Shown: positions 17,125 through 27,214 of the stretch, piece after piece
Layout: each line of letters begins with the position of its first letter
Position numbering within the stretch: position 1 is the first letter of the stretch
Assembly (NCBI RefSeq): GCF_014158035.1
Contig: NZ_JACFXW010000001.1
Coordinates: 1,240,001-1,304,000, forward strand
DNA: 64,000 bases
From: Rhizobium sp. G21
Lineage (GTDB): Bacteria > Pseudomonadota > Alphaproteobacteria > Rhizobiales > Rhizobiaceae
Direction of reading: 5' to 3'
Notes under the pieces: generated by a model
The model's database searches: none
What the model was told of the DNA's origin: nothing
What the model saw: only the letters and a program-made list of their open reading frames with translations
Made by a program: the position numbers and the translations under genes

Positions 17125-18332
17125 ATGGCCGGCGTCTCGCATGTCTACGGCAACTTCGCCTCTACAGTCGCCATCGACACGGATGGCGACGCCTGGACGT
17201 TCAAGCTGGGCGGAATATCCCCGAGCGCCGGTCCCGGCATCCAGATGGTCGATGGCGCCGAGGGCAACGTCATCACCGTTCATGCAAACGTAAGGACCAT
17301 CGCGGAATTTGAATCCGCCGTCGTGCTGTCAGGCTCAGACTGGTTCATGTCTATCAGCTCGCTGGCCGAGATTTCGGGCTATAACGGCCTCTATATCGAC
17401 GGTGGAGCTTCGGGGACGACGTCGTTTCTCGTCAATGACGGCGATATCATCGCCAATGGCGGCGCGGGCGTGACCATGGCGCCGAAAGCGCAGTCGCCCT
17501 TGTCGATCACCAATTCCGGGCTGATCTCGGGGTGGTGGGGCTCGAATCCGTGCGCGGCGCCAATTACGTCACCAACGCGAAGGACGGCGTGATCAGCGGC
17601 TCCTCCATCGGCGTGCTGATCGACGACAGCAGCCAAGCGCATCTGCTCAATCTTCAGAATTTCGGCCTGATCAAAAGCGCCAACACCGCCATCCAGGGTT
17701 CGAAGGCCACCGATCATATCGAAAATTCCGGCCGGATCCTCGGCGATGTGAGGCTCGGCGCCGGTGATGACTACTTCGACACCATGGCCAAGGGCTCGAG
17801 CGTCGACGGCAAGATCTATGGCGGGACTGGAAACGATTTGATCCTCTTGCACAGCGCCGCCACGATGCTCATCGAAAAGGCCGGACAAGGCTATGATAAA
17901 GTCATATCGAGCGTGAATTACTCGCTCAACGCCAATGTCGAATCCCTGTCTCTCGAAGGACTGAAGGGGCTGACGGGAACCGGCAACGAATTGAACAATG
18001 AGCTCAACGGCGACGACGGCAACGACACGCTCCGCGGCATGGCGGGCAATGACACTTTGTTCGGCGATGTCGGCAACGACGTGCTGACCGGCGGGGCCGG
18101 CAAGGACATCTTCGACTTCTACACGACCCAGGGCCGCGACCGGATCACCGATTTCCAGAACGGGCAGGACCGCATGGACATCCACCTCTGGACCGGCATG
18201 GACACATTCGCCGATGTGAAAGCGCATGCATCGATGGTCAGCGGCGACCTCGTGCTCAAATTCGGCGCCGATGTCCTGACGGTGGAGGGCCTGACGCTGA
18301 TGACGATGGACAAGACGGATTTCATCTTCTGA
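17125..18332 (+). CDS. RTX calcium-binding protein, paralogue of the upstream RTX protein (frameshifted)
   Basis: About 402 residues after restoring a G in the G4 run at 17529-17532, where the text becomes LISGVVGLESVRGANYV. Organisation copies the protein at 15360: beta-helix repeats (LVNDGDIIANGG, ITNSGLISG, HIENSGRILGDVRLGAGDDY), GGTGNDLILL, the motif YDKVISSVNYSLNANVESLS, RTX nonapeptides (GDDGNDTLRGMAGND, GDVGNDVLTGGAGKD) and a tail RDRITDFQNGQDRM ending DKTDFIF. Predicted extracellular, exported by type I secretion. Last gene of a three-gene run; it converges on the sensor kinase gene. Confidence 0.84.
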
Positions 18333-18356
18333 CGGACAGCAATTCCCGCGCGGCTC

Positions 18357-19682
18357 TCACCCGCGCCGTTCGGGGAAGGAAAGCCGCGCCTCGAGCCCGC
18401 CCAGCGTGGAGACGCCGAGCGTGAGGTCGCCGCCATAGGCGCGGGCGATATCGGCGCTGATGGCGAGGCCGAGGCCGGAGCCGGAAGCGTCGGCGCTCGC
18501 GCCGCGGGCCAGCATGGCGGCGCGGTCGGCTTCGGTGAGGCCGGGGCCGTCGTCGCCGATGGCGAGAATGACCGCGCCCTCCTCCCGCCGCGCTTTCGCC
18601 TCGATACGGCGGCTCGTCCATTTGGCGGCGTTGTCGAGGAGATTGCCGATGGCTTCGGCGAGATCGGCGGGATCGGCCTCAAGGCTCAGACCGGAGGGAC
18701 AGTCGATCCGCCAATCGATGCCGCGATCCTCGGTCAGGGGCTTCAGCACCTGCACGAGCTTGCCCATCAGCGCGCCGACATCGGTGGTGGCCATGCGCTC
18801 GACGCCGAGCCTCGCGGCCTGCAATTGCCGGTCGGCGCGCTGGCGGACAAGATCGATCTGACGGAGCGCGAGATCGGCGGCGTCGGGATCGAGCCGGCTG
18901 GTGAGCTGGGCGAGCACGGTGAGCGGCGTCTTCAGCCCATGGGCGAGATCGGAGGCGCGCTGGCGGGCGCGTTCGATGGCGGTTTCGCGCTCGTCGAGCA
19001 GCAGATTGATCTCGCGCACCAGCGGACGGACTTCGAGCGGGCCTTCGTCATCCAGCCGCGCGACGTCGCCCGCCCGGATGCGGGCCACGACGCCGCGAAG
19101 CCTGTCGAGCGGGGTGAGCCCCAGGGCCGCCTGGATGAAGGCGGCGGCCGACAGCACCGCCGCCGTCAGCAGCAGCATGGTGCGCAGCCGCGCATGAAAG
19201 GCCTCGAGCGCGGTGGTGATTTCACGCTCCGCAAACGCGACGCGGACGGTGAATTCGCCCGCCTCGGGCGCGTCCTCCAGCCGGGACCTGCGGCTGAGCA
19301 CCAGAACCGGCGCGCCGTCGGGTCCCGCCGTCGTCTCGAAGGGCGGCATGTCGGAGGCGGTGAGCGGCTCATCGCCGAGCCTCGTGTCCCAAAGCGAACG
19401 GGACCGCAGCGGCTCTTGTCCCCCGGCCTCGAACTGCCAATAGCGGCCGCCCGCCGGCGCGCCGAGACGGGTGTCGGACCAGGCGGCGTTGAGCGTGAAA
19501 CGGGTCTTGTCCCAGACCGCGGCGGCGGCGACGCTGTCGGCGAGCGCGGTCATCTCGGCGACATAGCGGTCGCGGACATAATCGGTGAAGAGCCGGCTCA
19601 AGGACCACCAGACGGTGGCGAGCGACAGCATGACCGCGATCACGGCGCCGATGGCCAGGCGAAAGCGAAGGCTGCGGATCAT
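18357..19682 (-). CDS. PhoQ-like sensor histidine kinase
   Basis: 441 residues. Membrane helices at about 8-28 and 167-188 enclose a periplasmic sensor; a HAMP-like linker follows. H-box SDLAHGLKTPLTVLAQL puts the phosphorylated His near residue 248. The ATPase domain has GNLLDNAAKW (N-box, about 346), IGDDGPGLTEAD and SGSGLGLAISADIARAYGG. Its start overlaps the response regulator stop (ATGA). With the PepSY and Asp/His-rich proteins upstream, a divalent-cation or envelope signal is plausible, as for PhoQ. Confidence 0.92.
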   Translation of the reverse strand: MIRSLRFRLAIGAVIAVMLSLATVWWSLSRLFTDYVRDRYVAEMTALADSVAAAAVWDKTRFTLNAAWSDTRLGAPAGGRYWQFEAGGQEPLRSRSLWDTRLGDEPLTASDMPPFETTAGPDGAPVLVLSRRSRLEDAPEAGEFTVRVAFAEREITTALEAFHARLRTMLLLTAAVLSAAAFIQAALGLTPLDRLRGVVARIRAGDVARLDDEGPLEVRPLVREINLLLDERETAIERARQRASDLAHGLKTPLTVLAQLTSRLDPDAADLALRQIDLVRQRADRQLQAARLGVERMATTDVGALMGKLVQVLKPLTEDRGIDWRIDCPSGLSLEADPADLAEAIGNLLDNAAKWTSRRIEAKARREEGAVILAIGDDGPGLTEADRAAMLARGASADASGSGLGLAISADIARAYGGDLTLGVSTLGGLEARLSFPERRG

Positions 19683-20347
19683 GCAGGCTCATCCGTGATG
19701 AGATAGCCGAAGCCGCGCCGGTTCTCGAACGCGTCGGCCGCGGTCTTGCGGCGGAGCCGGGCGACCATGGCCTCAATGGCGTTCTTGGCGCTGTCGTCGT
19801 CACGGCCCTGGACATGCAGAGCGAGATCGAGCGCCGGCGCCGGCCGGCCCCGGTTCTGCATGAGATAGGCGATCAGGCGATATTCCATGGCGCTGACGTC
19901 GATGGGTTTGCCGTCGAAGCTCACCCGGCGGGCGGCCTCGTCGAGCGTGAAGCGGCCACAGCGCGCCACGGGGGCGGCGGCCGAGCGGCCGGCGCGGCGC
20001 AGCAGCGCCCTCAGACGCGCGAGAAGTTCCTCGGGCCGGAAGGGTTTGGGCAGATAGTCGTCGGCGCCGGCGTCGAAGCCGTCGACGCGCTCCATCCAGG
20101 AGCCGCGCGCGGTCAGCACCAGCACCGGGGTCTCCACCCCCGCCGCCCGCCAGCGCTTGAGGATCGACAGGCCATCCATGCCCGGCAGGCCGAGATCGAG
20201 AATGATGGCGGCGTATTCGCCGATCTCGCCCTCCTCCCAGACTTCGGGACCGGTGCTGCGGCGCTCGACCACGAAGCCCGCGCCGGCGAGCTGGCCGCCC
20301 ACGAGCTCGGCGATCGACAGGTCGTCCTCGGCGATCAGAATGCGCAT
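19679..20347 (-). CDS. OmpR/PhoP-type response regulator
   Basis: 222 residues. Receiver domain with acidic pocket ILIAEDD, phospho-Asp in IILDLGLPGMDG, Thr/Ser in VLVLTARG and Lys in DDYLPKPFRPEELLARL. The C-terminal winged helix binds DNA (MEYRLIAYLMQNRGR, AIEAMVARLRRK, RRGFGYLI). It is third in the four-gene operon: Asp/His-rich protein, PepSY protein, regulator, kinase. Confidence 0.94.
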   Translation of the reverse strand: MRILIAEDDLSIAELVGGQLAGAGFVVERRSTGPEVWEEGEIGEYAAIILDLGLPGMDGLSILKRWRAAGVETPVLVLTARGSWMERVDGFDAGADDYLPKPFRPEELLARLRALLRRAGRSAAAPVARCGRFTLDEAARRVSFDGKPIDVSAMEYRLIAYLMQNRGRPAPALDLALHVQGRDDDSAKNAIEAMVARLRRKTAADAFENRRGFGYLITDEPA

Positions 20348-20349
20348 GT

Positions 20350-20772
20350 TCAGGATCCCAGCAAGGAGAGGACGCGACCGCTCCGCGCGTCGATCCGCAG
20401 CGTGCGGATGACGCCGGCGTCGTCACGGATCTTGAAGCGATAGAAATAGCCGCGCATGCCTTTGCTGAGCCTCACGTCGATCACATCGCCCTCCATCTTG
20501 CTCTCGACGAGCTTGAGCGCCCTGGACAACGGCATCACCTCGCCTTTGAGGCGCTCCTGGCGCGCATCGTCATGGCTGAGGCCGGCGCGATTTCCATTTT
20601 TGCCGTCGCCGTCGTCGTCGCCATGATCGTCTCCGCCGTCATCGCCGCCATGGTCGTCGCCGCCGTCATGGCCGTCGCCGCCCTTGCCGCCGCCGTCATC
20701 GGCGCGCGCCGGTCCGGCCCAGGCCGCAGCCATGCCGAGAAGAAGCAACAGGAGATCGCGGCGCGCCAGCAT
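20350..20772 (-). CDS. PepSY-domain exported protein with Gly/Asp/His-rich linker
   Basis: 140 residues. Signal peptide (RDLLLLLLGMAAAWAGPARA) is followed by a low-complexity Gly/Asp/His linker (about 25-62) and a C-terminal PepSY-like domain (MPLSRALKLVESKMEGDVID, YFYRFKIRDDAGVIRTLRID, GRVLSLLG). PepSY domains often accompany two-component systems and restrain proteases or sense envelope state. Only two bases separate its stop from the regulator start, so they are cotranscribed. The acidic linker could bind divalent cations. Confidence 0.85.
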   Translation of the reverse strand: MLARRDLLLLLLGMAAAWAGPARADDGGGKGGDGHDGGDDHGGDDGGDDHGDDDGDGKNGNRAGLSHDDARQERLKGEVMPLSRALKLVESKMEGDVIDVRLSKGMRGYFYRFKIRDDAGVIRTLRIDARSGRVLSLLGS

Positions 20773-20938
20773 GACGAGGTTCCAGGAATGCGAGACAGGT
20801 GGTCACGATCATGGCCCGCGAGAGGTCCCGCGGTCAATCGCCCCAAGGCCCCGCCGCGCGGGACGGCGTGGCGGGGCTTCGGGCGGGAGATCCCGCCGGA
20901 CCGGCGTGCGGCGGACGAGGCGCCGGTCATCGTAGACG

Positions 20939-21352
20939 TCAGCCGCGCTTGCCGTCGCGCCCGCCATGGTGACCGTGGCCGCCATGATGATTGCGGTCGC
21001 GGTCGCGGTCGCGATTACGGTGTTTGCCGTGTCCCTTGGCGTCGTCGTCATCGTCGGCGCCGTGATCGTCGCCCGCCTCGTCGTCGTCGCCGCCGTGATC
21101 GTCGTTCAGGTCGTGATCGGGGCCGTCGTCGGAAGAGGCGCCGTCGTCATCGGAGCCGTCGTCATCGCTGGACGAGGAGTGATGCTTGCCGTGCTTGCCG
21201 CCCTTGTCGTCGGGCCGGGTCTTGTCGTCGCGCCCCTTGGCGAAGGCGTCGCCGGGGCCGAACAGCGACGGGGCGGGCGCGGCGACGATGGCGGCAAGCG
21301 CCATCACCGAGCCCAGCAACAGGCGACGACGTGATTGACTGGTGGTGTTCAT
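20939..21352 (-). CDS. Asp/His-rich exported protein
   Basis: 137 residues. Signal sequence with a twin arginine start (TTSQSRRRLLLGSVMALAAI), then almost pure Asp, His, Gly, Lys and Arg from residue 40 to the end (DDDGSDDDGASSDDGPDHD, HHGGHGHHGGRDGK). No fold is expected without ligand; the composition suggests a periplasmic metal or polyphosphate sink. First gene of the PepSY/two-component operon. The 166-base spacer before the PepSY gene holds nothing obvious. The repetitive DNA makes reading-frame errors possible. Confidence 0.7.
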   Translation of the reverse strand: MNTTSQSRRRLLLGSVMALAAIVAAPAPSLFGPGDAFAKGRDDKTRPDDKGGKHGKHHSSSSDDDGSDDDGASSDDGPDHDLNDDHGGDDDEAGDDHGADDDDDAKGHGKHRNRDRDRDRNHHGGHGHHGGRDGKRG

Positions 21353-21523
21353 GTGCGTTTCCTCTCTCCAAACGGCCGCGGACCCATCCTGCGGCCCGGG
21401 CGATCCCGCCCTTGCAAGAGACTATGGCGGATCGCCGCTGACGGAGCGCTGAGGCCGGGCGTCAGCAAGTTGTCAGGAAAGAAGAGCGCGTGGTTCTTCG
21501 GCGACGGAGGCCTGCCGGCGGCC

Positions 21524-23320
21524 TCAGAACTCTTCCCAATCGCCGCCATTGGCGACTTTCTTGAGCGGGGCTGCGGGCGGCGCGGCGGCGCGGGCGGCGC
21601 GTTGCGGCGCCGGGCGGGCCGAGACGGGGGATGGGGCCGCTTTGGCGCGCGACGGCGCGGCGGAAGCCGGGGCCGCGCCCGAGGTGCGGAACTGGCCGAT
21701 CAATGCCGCGAGCGCATCGGCGCGTTCGGCGAGCTGGTGGCTGGCGGCGTTCTGTTCCTCGACGCTGGCGGCATTCTGCTGCGTGCCCTGATCGAGCGCG
21801 GTCACGGCCTGGTTGATCTCCTTGATGCCGATGGTCTGCTCGCGGCTCGCCTCGACGATGGCCGTCACATTGCGGTCGATGTCCTGCACCCGGGCGACGA
21901 TGGTCTCCAGGGCGCGGCCGGTGCGATCGACGAGATCGACGCCCGACTTCACCTGATTGGACGAGGTGGTGATGAGATCCTTGATCTCCTTGGCGGCCTT
22001 GGCGGAGCGCTGGGCGAGTTCTCGCACTTCCTGGGCGACGACCGCGAACCCCTTGCCGGCCTCGCCGGCGCGGGCCGCCTCGACGCCGGCGTTCAGCGCC
22101 AGCAGGTTGGTCTGGAAGGCGATCTCGTCGATGACGCTGATGATGTTGGAGATTTCCTTGGACGAATTCTCGATCTGGCCCATGGCGGCGACCGCGGCCG
22201 AGACGACCTGGCCGGATTCCTCGGCCGACTGGCGCGTCTGGCGGACCAGCTCGCCGGCTTCGGTGGCGCGGCGGCTGGAATCGTTGACCGTCTGGGTGAT
22301 CTGTTCGAGGGCGGCGGAGGTTTCCTCCAGCGACGCCGCCTGCTGCTCGGTGCGTTTGGCGATGGAGCCGGCGCTGTCCAGCATTTCGCGCGAGGTGACG
22401 GCGATGTCGCGGGACGCGCCGGCGATTTCGCCGATGACGCGGTCGAGCTTGGCGACGGCGGTGTTGAAATCGTGCCGGGTGCTCTCCATGGAGCGGTCGA
22501 CCTCGATGGTGACCTGGGAGATGAGGTTGCCGTCGGCCAGGTCGCCGATGGCGGCGCTCAGCGTTCGCACCGCCGTCATGCGCTCGGTCACGTCGGTGGC
22601 GAATTTGACGATGCGATAGATGGCGCCGCGCGAGGAGAAGACGGGATTGTAGGTGGCCTGGATCCAGACCTCCTTGCCGTTCTTGCCGACACGGCGATAG
22701 GTGTCGGAGAAGAACTCGCCGGCGCGCAGCTTCTTCCAGAAGTCGATATAGTCCTGCGAGACGGCGTAAGCCGGATCGCAGAACATGCGATGCCGCTGCC
22801 CGACGATCTCGCCCTTCTCATAGCCCATGGTCTGGCAGAAGGCGGAATTGGCTTCGACCACCACGCCGTCGGGATCGAACTCGACCACCGCGACCGACCG
22901 CTCCAAAGCGCGCAGCAGGTTCTCGTTGTGCAGCGAGACGATCTTGGTGGCGGTGATGTCTGCGGCGATCTTGACCACGCCGACGACTTTTCCATTCTGC
23001 GTGATCGGATCGTAGGACGCCTCGATCCAGACGTCGTGACCGTCCTTCGCAATGCGGCGGAACTGTCCGCGCTTATGCGCGCCTTCGGCGAGGTCACGCC
23101 AGAAAGCGCCATATTCGGCGGCTTCCCGGATAGCCGGCTCGACGAAAAGACGGTGATGCTGACCGACGATCTCGGCCTGCTCATAGCCGAGCGCCTTGCA
23201 GAAATTGTCGTTGGCGCCCAGGATGACACCTTGGGGCGTGAACCAGATGAGGGCATGGGAACGGGATATGGCTTCGTAGCGGGCGACCGCGCTACGCTTG
23301 GAGAAAAGCGAGCTGAGCAT
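21524..23320 (-). CDS. Soluble methyl-accepting chemotaxis protein, PAS-PAS-MCP
   Basis: 598 residues with no transmembrane segment, so a cytoplasmic receptor. Two PAS domains (about 10-125 and 130-250; [36 protein letters not shown], each with a [18 protein letters not shown] end) probably hold FAD or heme. A signalling coiled coil with the hairpin tip [20 protein letters not shown] binds CheA/CheW. A Pro/Ala-rich linker leads to a terminal DWEEF, similar to the CheR/CheB-docking pentapeptide NWETF. Tandem paralogue of the next gene. Confidence 0.93.
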   Translation of the reverse strand: MLSSLFSKRSAVARYEAISRSHALIWFTPQGVILGANDNFCKALGYEQAEIVGQHHRLFVEPAIREAAEYGAFWRDLAEGAHKRGQFRRIAKDGHDVWIEASYDPITQNGKVVGVVKIAADITATKIVSLHNENLLRALERSVAVVEFDPDGVVVEANSAFCQTMGYEKGEIVGQRHRMFCDPAYAVSQDYIDFWKKLRAGEFFSDTYRRVGKNGKEVWIQATYNPVFSSRGAIYRIVKFATDVTERMTAVRTLSAAIGDLADGNLISQVTIEVDRSMESTRHDFNTAVAKLDRVIGEIAGASRDIAVTSREMLDSAGSIAKRTEQQAASLEETSAALEQITQTVNDSSRRATEAGELVRQTRQSAEESGQVVSAAVAAMGQIENSSKEISNIISVIDEIAFQTNLLALNAGVEAARAGEAGKGFAVVAQEVRELAQRSAKAAKEIKDLITTSSNQVKSGVDLVDRTGRALETIVARVQDIDRNVTAIVEASREQTIGIKEINQAVTALDQGTQQNAASVEEQNAASHQLAERADALAALIGQFRTSGAAPASAAPSRAKAAPSPVSARPAPQRAARAAAPPAAPLKKVANGGDWEEF

Positions 23321-23544
23321 TGCAAGTCCTGCATCTGTGATCGTGCAAACAAGCTACGCCGCGCGGCTTAAGAAATGTTTTCAGTCGTTGCTAATATTGG
23401 CGCATTTGGAGATTTTTTGCTGTCTCGCAGACGCTTTTCCATCCAGGCGCGATAATGGCGACGCTTCGCGCATCCGACGGGCCGGCGGCGCGAAAGGCCA
23501 GCCGCCGGTCCCGCCTCTCCGCGCGTCGCTGCGCAGCGTCACCC

Positions 23545-25320
23545 TCAGAACTCTTCCCATTCGCCGCCATTGGCGACCTTCTTGAGCGGAGCGCTCGGCG
23601 TGACGGACGAACGGACCACGGGGCGCGGCGACGAGGGCGCCGCCCGCAGCGCCGCCGCCGGGGCCGCCGGGGCCGCCGCCGATGTGCGGAACTGGCCGAT
23701 CAGGACCGCGAGCGCATCGGCGCGTTCGGCGAGATGATGGCTGGCCGCGTTCTGCTCCTCGACGCTGGCGGCATTCTGCTGCGTGCCCTGATCGAGCGCG
23801 TTGACCGCCTGGTTGATCTCCTTGATACCGATGGTCTGCTCACGGCTGGCCTCGACGATGGCCGCGACGTTGCGATCGATATTCTGCACACGCGTCACGA
23901 TGGTCTCCAGCGCGCGGCCGGTGCGATCGACGAGATCGACGCCCGACTTCACCTGATTGGACGAGGTGGTGATCAATTCCTTGATCTCCTTGGCGGCCTT
24001 TGCCGAGCGCTGGGCGAGCTCCCGCACTTCCTGGGCGACGACCGCGAACCCCTTGCCGGCCTCGCCGGCGCGGGCCGCTTCGACGCCGGCGTTCAGCGCC
24101 AGCAGGTTGGTCTGGAAAGCGATCTCGTCGATCACGCTGATGATGTTGGAGATTTCCTTGGACGAATTCTCGATCTGGCCCATGGCGGCGACCGCGGCCG
24201 AGACGACCTGGCCGGATTCCTCGGCCGACTGGCGGGTCTGGCGGACCAGCTCGCCGGCCTCGGTGGCGCGGCGGCTGGAATCGTTGACCGTCTGGGTGAT
24301 CTGTTCGAGAGCCGCCGAAGTCTCCTCCAGCGAGGCGGCTTGCTGCTCGGTGCGCTTGGCGATCGCGCCGGCGCTGTTGAGCATTTCGCGGGAGGTGACG
24401 GCGATGTCGCGCGAGGCCGCGAAGATCTCGCCGACGACGCGATCGAGCTTGACGACGGCGGTGTTGAAGTCCTGGCGGGTGCTCTCCATGGAGCGATCCA
24501 GAGGCGTGGCGACCTGGGATGTGAGATTGCCGTCGGCCAATTCGCCGATCGCGGCGCTCAACGTTCCCACGGCCTTCATGCGCTCGGTGATGTCGGTGGC
24601 GAATTTGACGATGCGATAGATGGCGCCGCGCGAATTGAAGACGGGGTTGTAGGTGGCCTGGATCCAGACCTCCCTGCCGTTCTTGCCGACGCGCCGATAG
24701 GTGTCGGAGAAGAATTCTCCGGCGCGCAGACGCTTCCAGAAATCGGCGTATTCCGGCGAGGATACATAAGCCGCGTCGCAGAACAGCCTGTGCTTCTGCC
24801 CGACGATCTCGCTCTTCTCGTAGCCCATGGTCTGGCAGAAGGCGGCGTTGGCGTCGACCACCACGCCGTCGGGATCGAATTCGATCACCGCCACCGACCG
24901 CTCGAGGGCGCGCAGGATGTTTTCGTTGTGAAGGGCGGCGATCTTGGTGGCGGTGATGTCGGCCGCGATCTTGACCACGCCGACGACTTTTCCGTTCTTC
25001 ATGATCGGATCGTAGGAAGCCTCGATCCAGACGTCGTTGCCGGCTTTCGAAATGCGCCGGAACTGGCCGCGATTGGGCTTGCCGGCGGCGAGGTCGCGCC
25101 AGAAGGCGGCGTATTCCGCGCTGTCGCGCAGCGCAGCCTCGACGAACATGCGGTGATGCTTGCCGACGATCTCATCGAGGTCATATCCGATGGCGGCGCA
25201 AAAATTGGCGTTGGCGCCTTCGATCGTCCCGTCCGGGGAAAACCAGATGATCGCATGCGAATGAGAAAAGGCGCCGTAATGCTCAACCGCGCGGCGGTTG
25301 CTGAAAAGCGTCGACAACAT
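23545..25320 (-). CDS. Soluble methyl-accepting chemotaxis protein, PAS-PAS-MCP (tandem paralogue)
   Basis: 591 residues from ATG 25320 ([20 protein letters not shown]), the position equivalent to the start of the neighbour; an in-frame start at 25344 exists. Same architecture: PAS1 ([18 protein letters not shown]), PAS2 ([18 protein letters not shown]), MCP hairpin [20 protein letters not shown], Pro/Ala linker and terminal EWEEF. The signalling half is nearly identical in DNA to the neighbour, with a constant offset of 2000 bases, while the PAS half and HAMP-like region differ. The two receptors therefore likely read different cues through the same output. Confidence 0.93.
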   Translation of the reverse strand: MLSTLFSNRRAVEHYGAFSHSHAIIWFSPDGTIEGANANFCAAIGYDLDEIVGKHHRMFVEAALRDSAEYAAFWRDLAAGKPNRGQFRRISKAGNDVWIEASYDPIMKNGKVVGVVKIAADITATKIAALHNENILRALERSVAVIEFDPDGVVVDANAAFCQTMGYEKSEIVGQKHRLFCDAAYVSSPEYADFWKRLRAGEFFSDTYRRVGKNGREVWIQATYNPVFNSRGAIYRIVKFATDITERMKAVGTLSAAIGELADGNLTSQVATPLDRSMESTRQDFNTAVVKLDRVVGEIFAASRDIAVTSREMLNSAGAIAKRTEQQAASLEETSAALEQITQTVNDSSRRATEAGELVRQTRQSAEESGQVVSAAVAAMGQIENSSKEISNIISVIDEIAFQTNLLALNAGVEAARAGEAGKGFAVVAQEVRELAQRSAKAAKEIKELITTSSNQVKSGVDLVDRTGRALETIVTRVQNIDRNVAAIVEASREQTIGIKEINQAVNALDQGTQQNAASVEEQNAASHHLAERADALAVLIGQFRTSAAAPAAPAAALRAAPSSPRPVVRSSVTPSAPLKKVANGGEWEEF

Positions 25321-25421
25321 GAGTATCCCCTGAGACGTGTGCAACCTTATGCTGCACGCCCAAGGTTAATGATGACTTTCTGAAACACCTCAAATTAGTA
25401 TTGGTCAGTTTCATAATGGTT

Positions 25422-25464
25422 TTTCTTGCTTTTTATGAACCTAAATTGTCTTTCCAGCAAGAAA
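25422..25464. repeat. 8-bp inverted repeat in MCP/eryI spacer
   Basis: TTTCTTGC (25422-25429) and GCAAGAAA (25457-25464) are perfect inverted arms about 27 bases apart, in an AT-rich spacer between the start of the second chemoreceptor and the end of eryI. Role unknown; it may be a weak terminator for eryHI or an operator. Confidence 0.4.
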
Positions 25465-25600
25465 GGCGATTTTCACCGCAACCCAGAGAATATCCGCCCC
25501 GTTTGAACTCAGGGCCGGTCAAATCACGCTCATTCCCCCGCGATGTCAGCGCCCGCGCGGCGCTCGGGCTGCGCGGACGCCGGACATACGGAGTTTTCGC

Positions 25601-26041
25601 TCACCCCTTCTTCTCATCCAGCCGGTTGATCGCCTCGACATTGCCGGCGGAGGAGCCGTTGGGGTCGAATTCCGAGGCGAGCCACATGTCGACGATGGCC
25701 TTGGCGAGTTCGGGACCGATGACGCGGGCGCCCATGGTGATGATCTGGGCGTTGTTGGATTTGGCGGCGCGTTCGGCGGAATAGGTGTCGTGGGTGAGAG
25801 CCGCGCGGATGCCCGGCACTTTGTTGGCCGAAATGCAGACGCCGATGCCGGTGCCGCAGCAGAGGATGCCTCGATCGTTTTCTCCGCTGACGATGGTCTC
25901 GGCGAGATCGCGGGAGAGATCGGCGTAGAAGCCGGATTTCGACAGGTTGACGATTTCGAGATCCGGACGGGTCTTGAGATGGGCTTCGATGACGTCGATG
26001 AGCGGCTTGCCGGCGCTGTCGGCTCCGAGGGCGATTTTCAT
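25601..26041 (-). CDS. eryI: D-erythrose-4-phosphate isomerase EryI (RpiB family)
   Basis: 146-residue RpiB-family isomerase. Features: [20 protein letters not shown], the active-site loop [18 protein letters not shown] with the base Cys, and [19 protein letters not shown] with the ring-opening His. In Brucella and Rhizobium the RpiB next to a TIM homologue is EryI, which converts D-erythrulose 4-phosphate to D-erythrose 4-phosphate, the last step of erythritol breakdown. I prefer ATG 26041 because GGAG precedes it, over ATG 26053. It follows eryH by 31 bases and is divergent from eryD. Confidence 0.9.
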   Translation of the reverse strand: MKIALGADSAGKPLIDVIEAHLKTRPDLEIVNLSKSGFYADLSRDLAETIVSGENDRGILCCGTGIGVCISANKVPGIRAALTHDTYSAERAAKSNNAQIITMGARVIGPELAKAIVDMWLASEFDPNGSSAGNVEAINRLDEKKG

Positions 26042-26072
26042 GGTGGTCTCCATTGTGTTGGGATGAGAAGCG

Positions 26073-26843
26073 TCAGGCCGCGTCGAGGGCCTTGGCGACG
26101 CGGGCGAGAATGTCGAGATAGCCCTGAGGCTCCCAGGCGGAGCGGCCGATGAACAGGCCGTCGATATGCGGTTGGGCGATCAGTTCCGCGCAATTGCCGG
26201 GATTGACGCTGCCGCCATAGAGAACGGGAACGTCGCGGCCCAAGGCGTTGCGCGCGATGTCGGCGATGTTTGCGTGGCGGGTGTCGGCGTAATCGGCGGT
26301 GGCGGGGATGCCGTTGACGCCGATGGCCCAGACCGGCTCGTAAGCCAGCAGAACCGGGGCGAATCGGGCGTCGCCTTCGAGGCCCGACAATGCGCCTTCG
26401 ACCTGGCGTTTCAACACCGCGTCGGCTTCTCCCGCCTCGCGCTCGGCCAATGTCTCGCCGATGCATATCAGCGGCGTCAGGCCGTGGCGGACGGCGGCGG
26501 CGGCTTTCAGGCCGACGGTGCGGTCGGTTTCGCCGAAATGTTCGCGGCGTTCGCTATGGCCGAGCTCGACCAGATCGAGGCCGCAATCGGTGAGCATCAG
26601 CGGCGAGATTTCGCCCGTCCAGGCGCCGTGATCGTCCCAATGCATGTTCTGCGCGCCGACCTTGACGGAGGTCTCCTTCAGTCGCGCCTTGACCTCGCGG
26701 ACGGCGGTGAAGGGCGGAATGACGAAGCGTTGGATGCGCGGATCGCGCGCCGCATCGCTCGCCGCCAGCGCCTCGGCGAAGGCCATGGCTTCGCTGAGCG
26801 TCTTGTTCATCTTGAAGCTGGTGCCGACCCAGACCATGCGCAT
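26073..26843 (-). CDS. eryH: Tetrulose-4-phosphate isomerase EryH (TpiA2, TIM family)
   Basis: 256-residue TIM-barrel enzyme. Triose-phosphate-isomerase residues are all there: Lys in [13 protein letters not shown], His in [14 protein letters not shown], Glu in [14 protein letters not shown] and the phosphate loop [15 protein letters not shown]. The protein is divergent from housekeeping TpiA and sits beside eryI, as in Brucella, where EryH isomerises the tetrulose phosphate made by EryC to D-erythrulose 4-phosphate. GGGAGG lies 6 bases before ATG 26843. It reads away from eryD, sharing the control region. Confidence 0.92.
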   Translation of the reverse strand: MRMVWVGTSFKMNKTLSEAMAFAEALAASDAARDPRIQRFVIPPFTAVREVKARLKETSVKVGAQNMHWDDHGAWTGEISPLMLTDCGLDLVELGHSERREHFGETDRTVGLKAAAAVRHGLTPLICIGETLAEREAGEADAVLKRQVEGALSGLEGDARFAPVLLAYEPVWAIGVNGIPATADYADTRHANIADIARNALGRDVPVLYGGSVNPGNCAELIAQPHIDGLFIGRSAWEPQGYLDILARVAKALDAA

Positions 26844-27214
26844 GCTTGCCTCCCTGATTTCCGGAGAAACATAACATCAGCTCTCGTCTTTGCAACATCG
26901 GAATGTGATAACGCGCCATCAAGATGTTACATTCGACGACGGTCTCGTTCGTGCGAATTCGCAGCGCCGCCCTGCATCGCCTTTCGCGCACCGCGTCGAC
27001 GCCGTCATCGACTGCTGCGGCGCCACATGACGTGACGCATTGCAAAACAACATTTCGGTGTGACGGAACCAATAGGGCATTGACAAAATTTTCAGAACAT
27101 GAAAATTCTTTCGTGAAATTTTTTCGGCCAGACAAAAAAATATCACGCACTGCGGTAGACGCAGCGCAGCTAAACCGAGCAATCGGAAGGCCGACGGGAG
27201 GAGAAACAGAGACC
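26844..27214. promoter_or_regulatory. Divergent ery control region with a perfect 8-bp inverted repeat
   Basis: 370-base spacer between eryH and eryD. AATTTTCA-GAACA-TGAAAATT (27087-27107) is a perfect dyad, in the AT-rich eryD-proximal half; a second looser dyad, GGAATGTGATAAC with GATGTTACATTC (about 26900-26938), lies nearer eryH. Both are candidate operators for EryD, a SorC-family regulator. A TTGACA at 27080-27085 overlaps the first dyad and could be the -35 of the eryD promoter. No gene fits. Confidence 0.6.

Noticed and set aside
21335-25383. Very long plus-strand frames (678 and 642 codons) opposite the two chemoreceptor genes
   Set aside because: They mirror the strongly biased codons of the real minus-strand genes, have shadow composition (Gly/Asp/Arg/Leu strings) and match no family.
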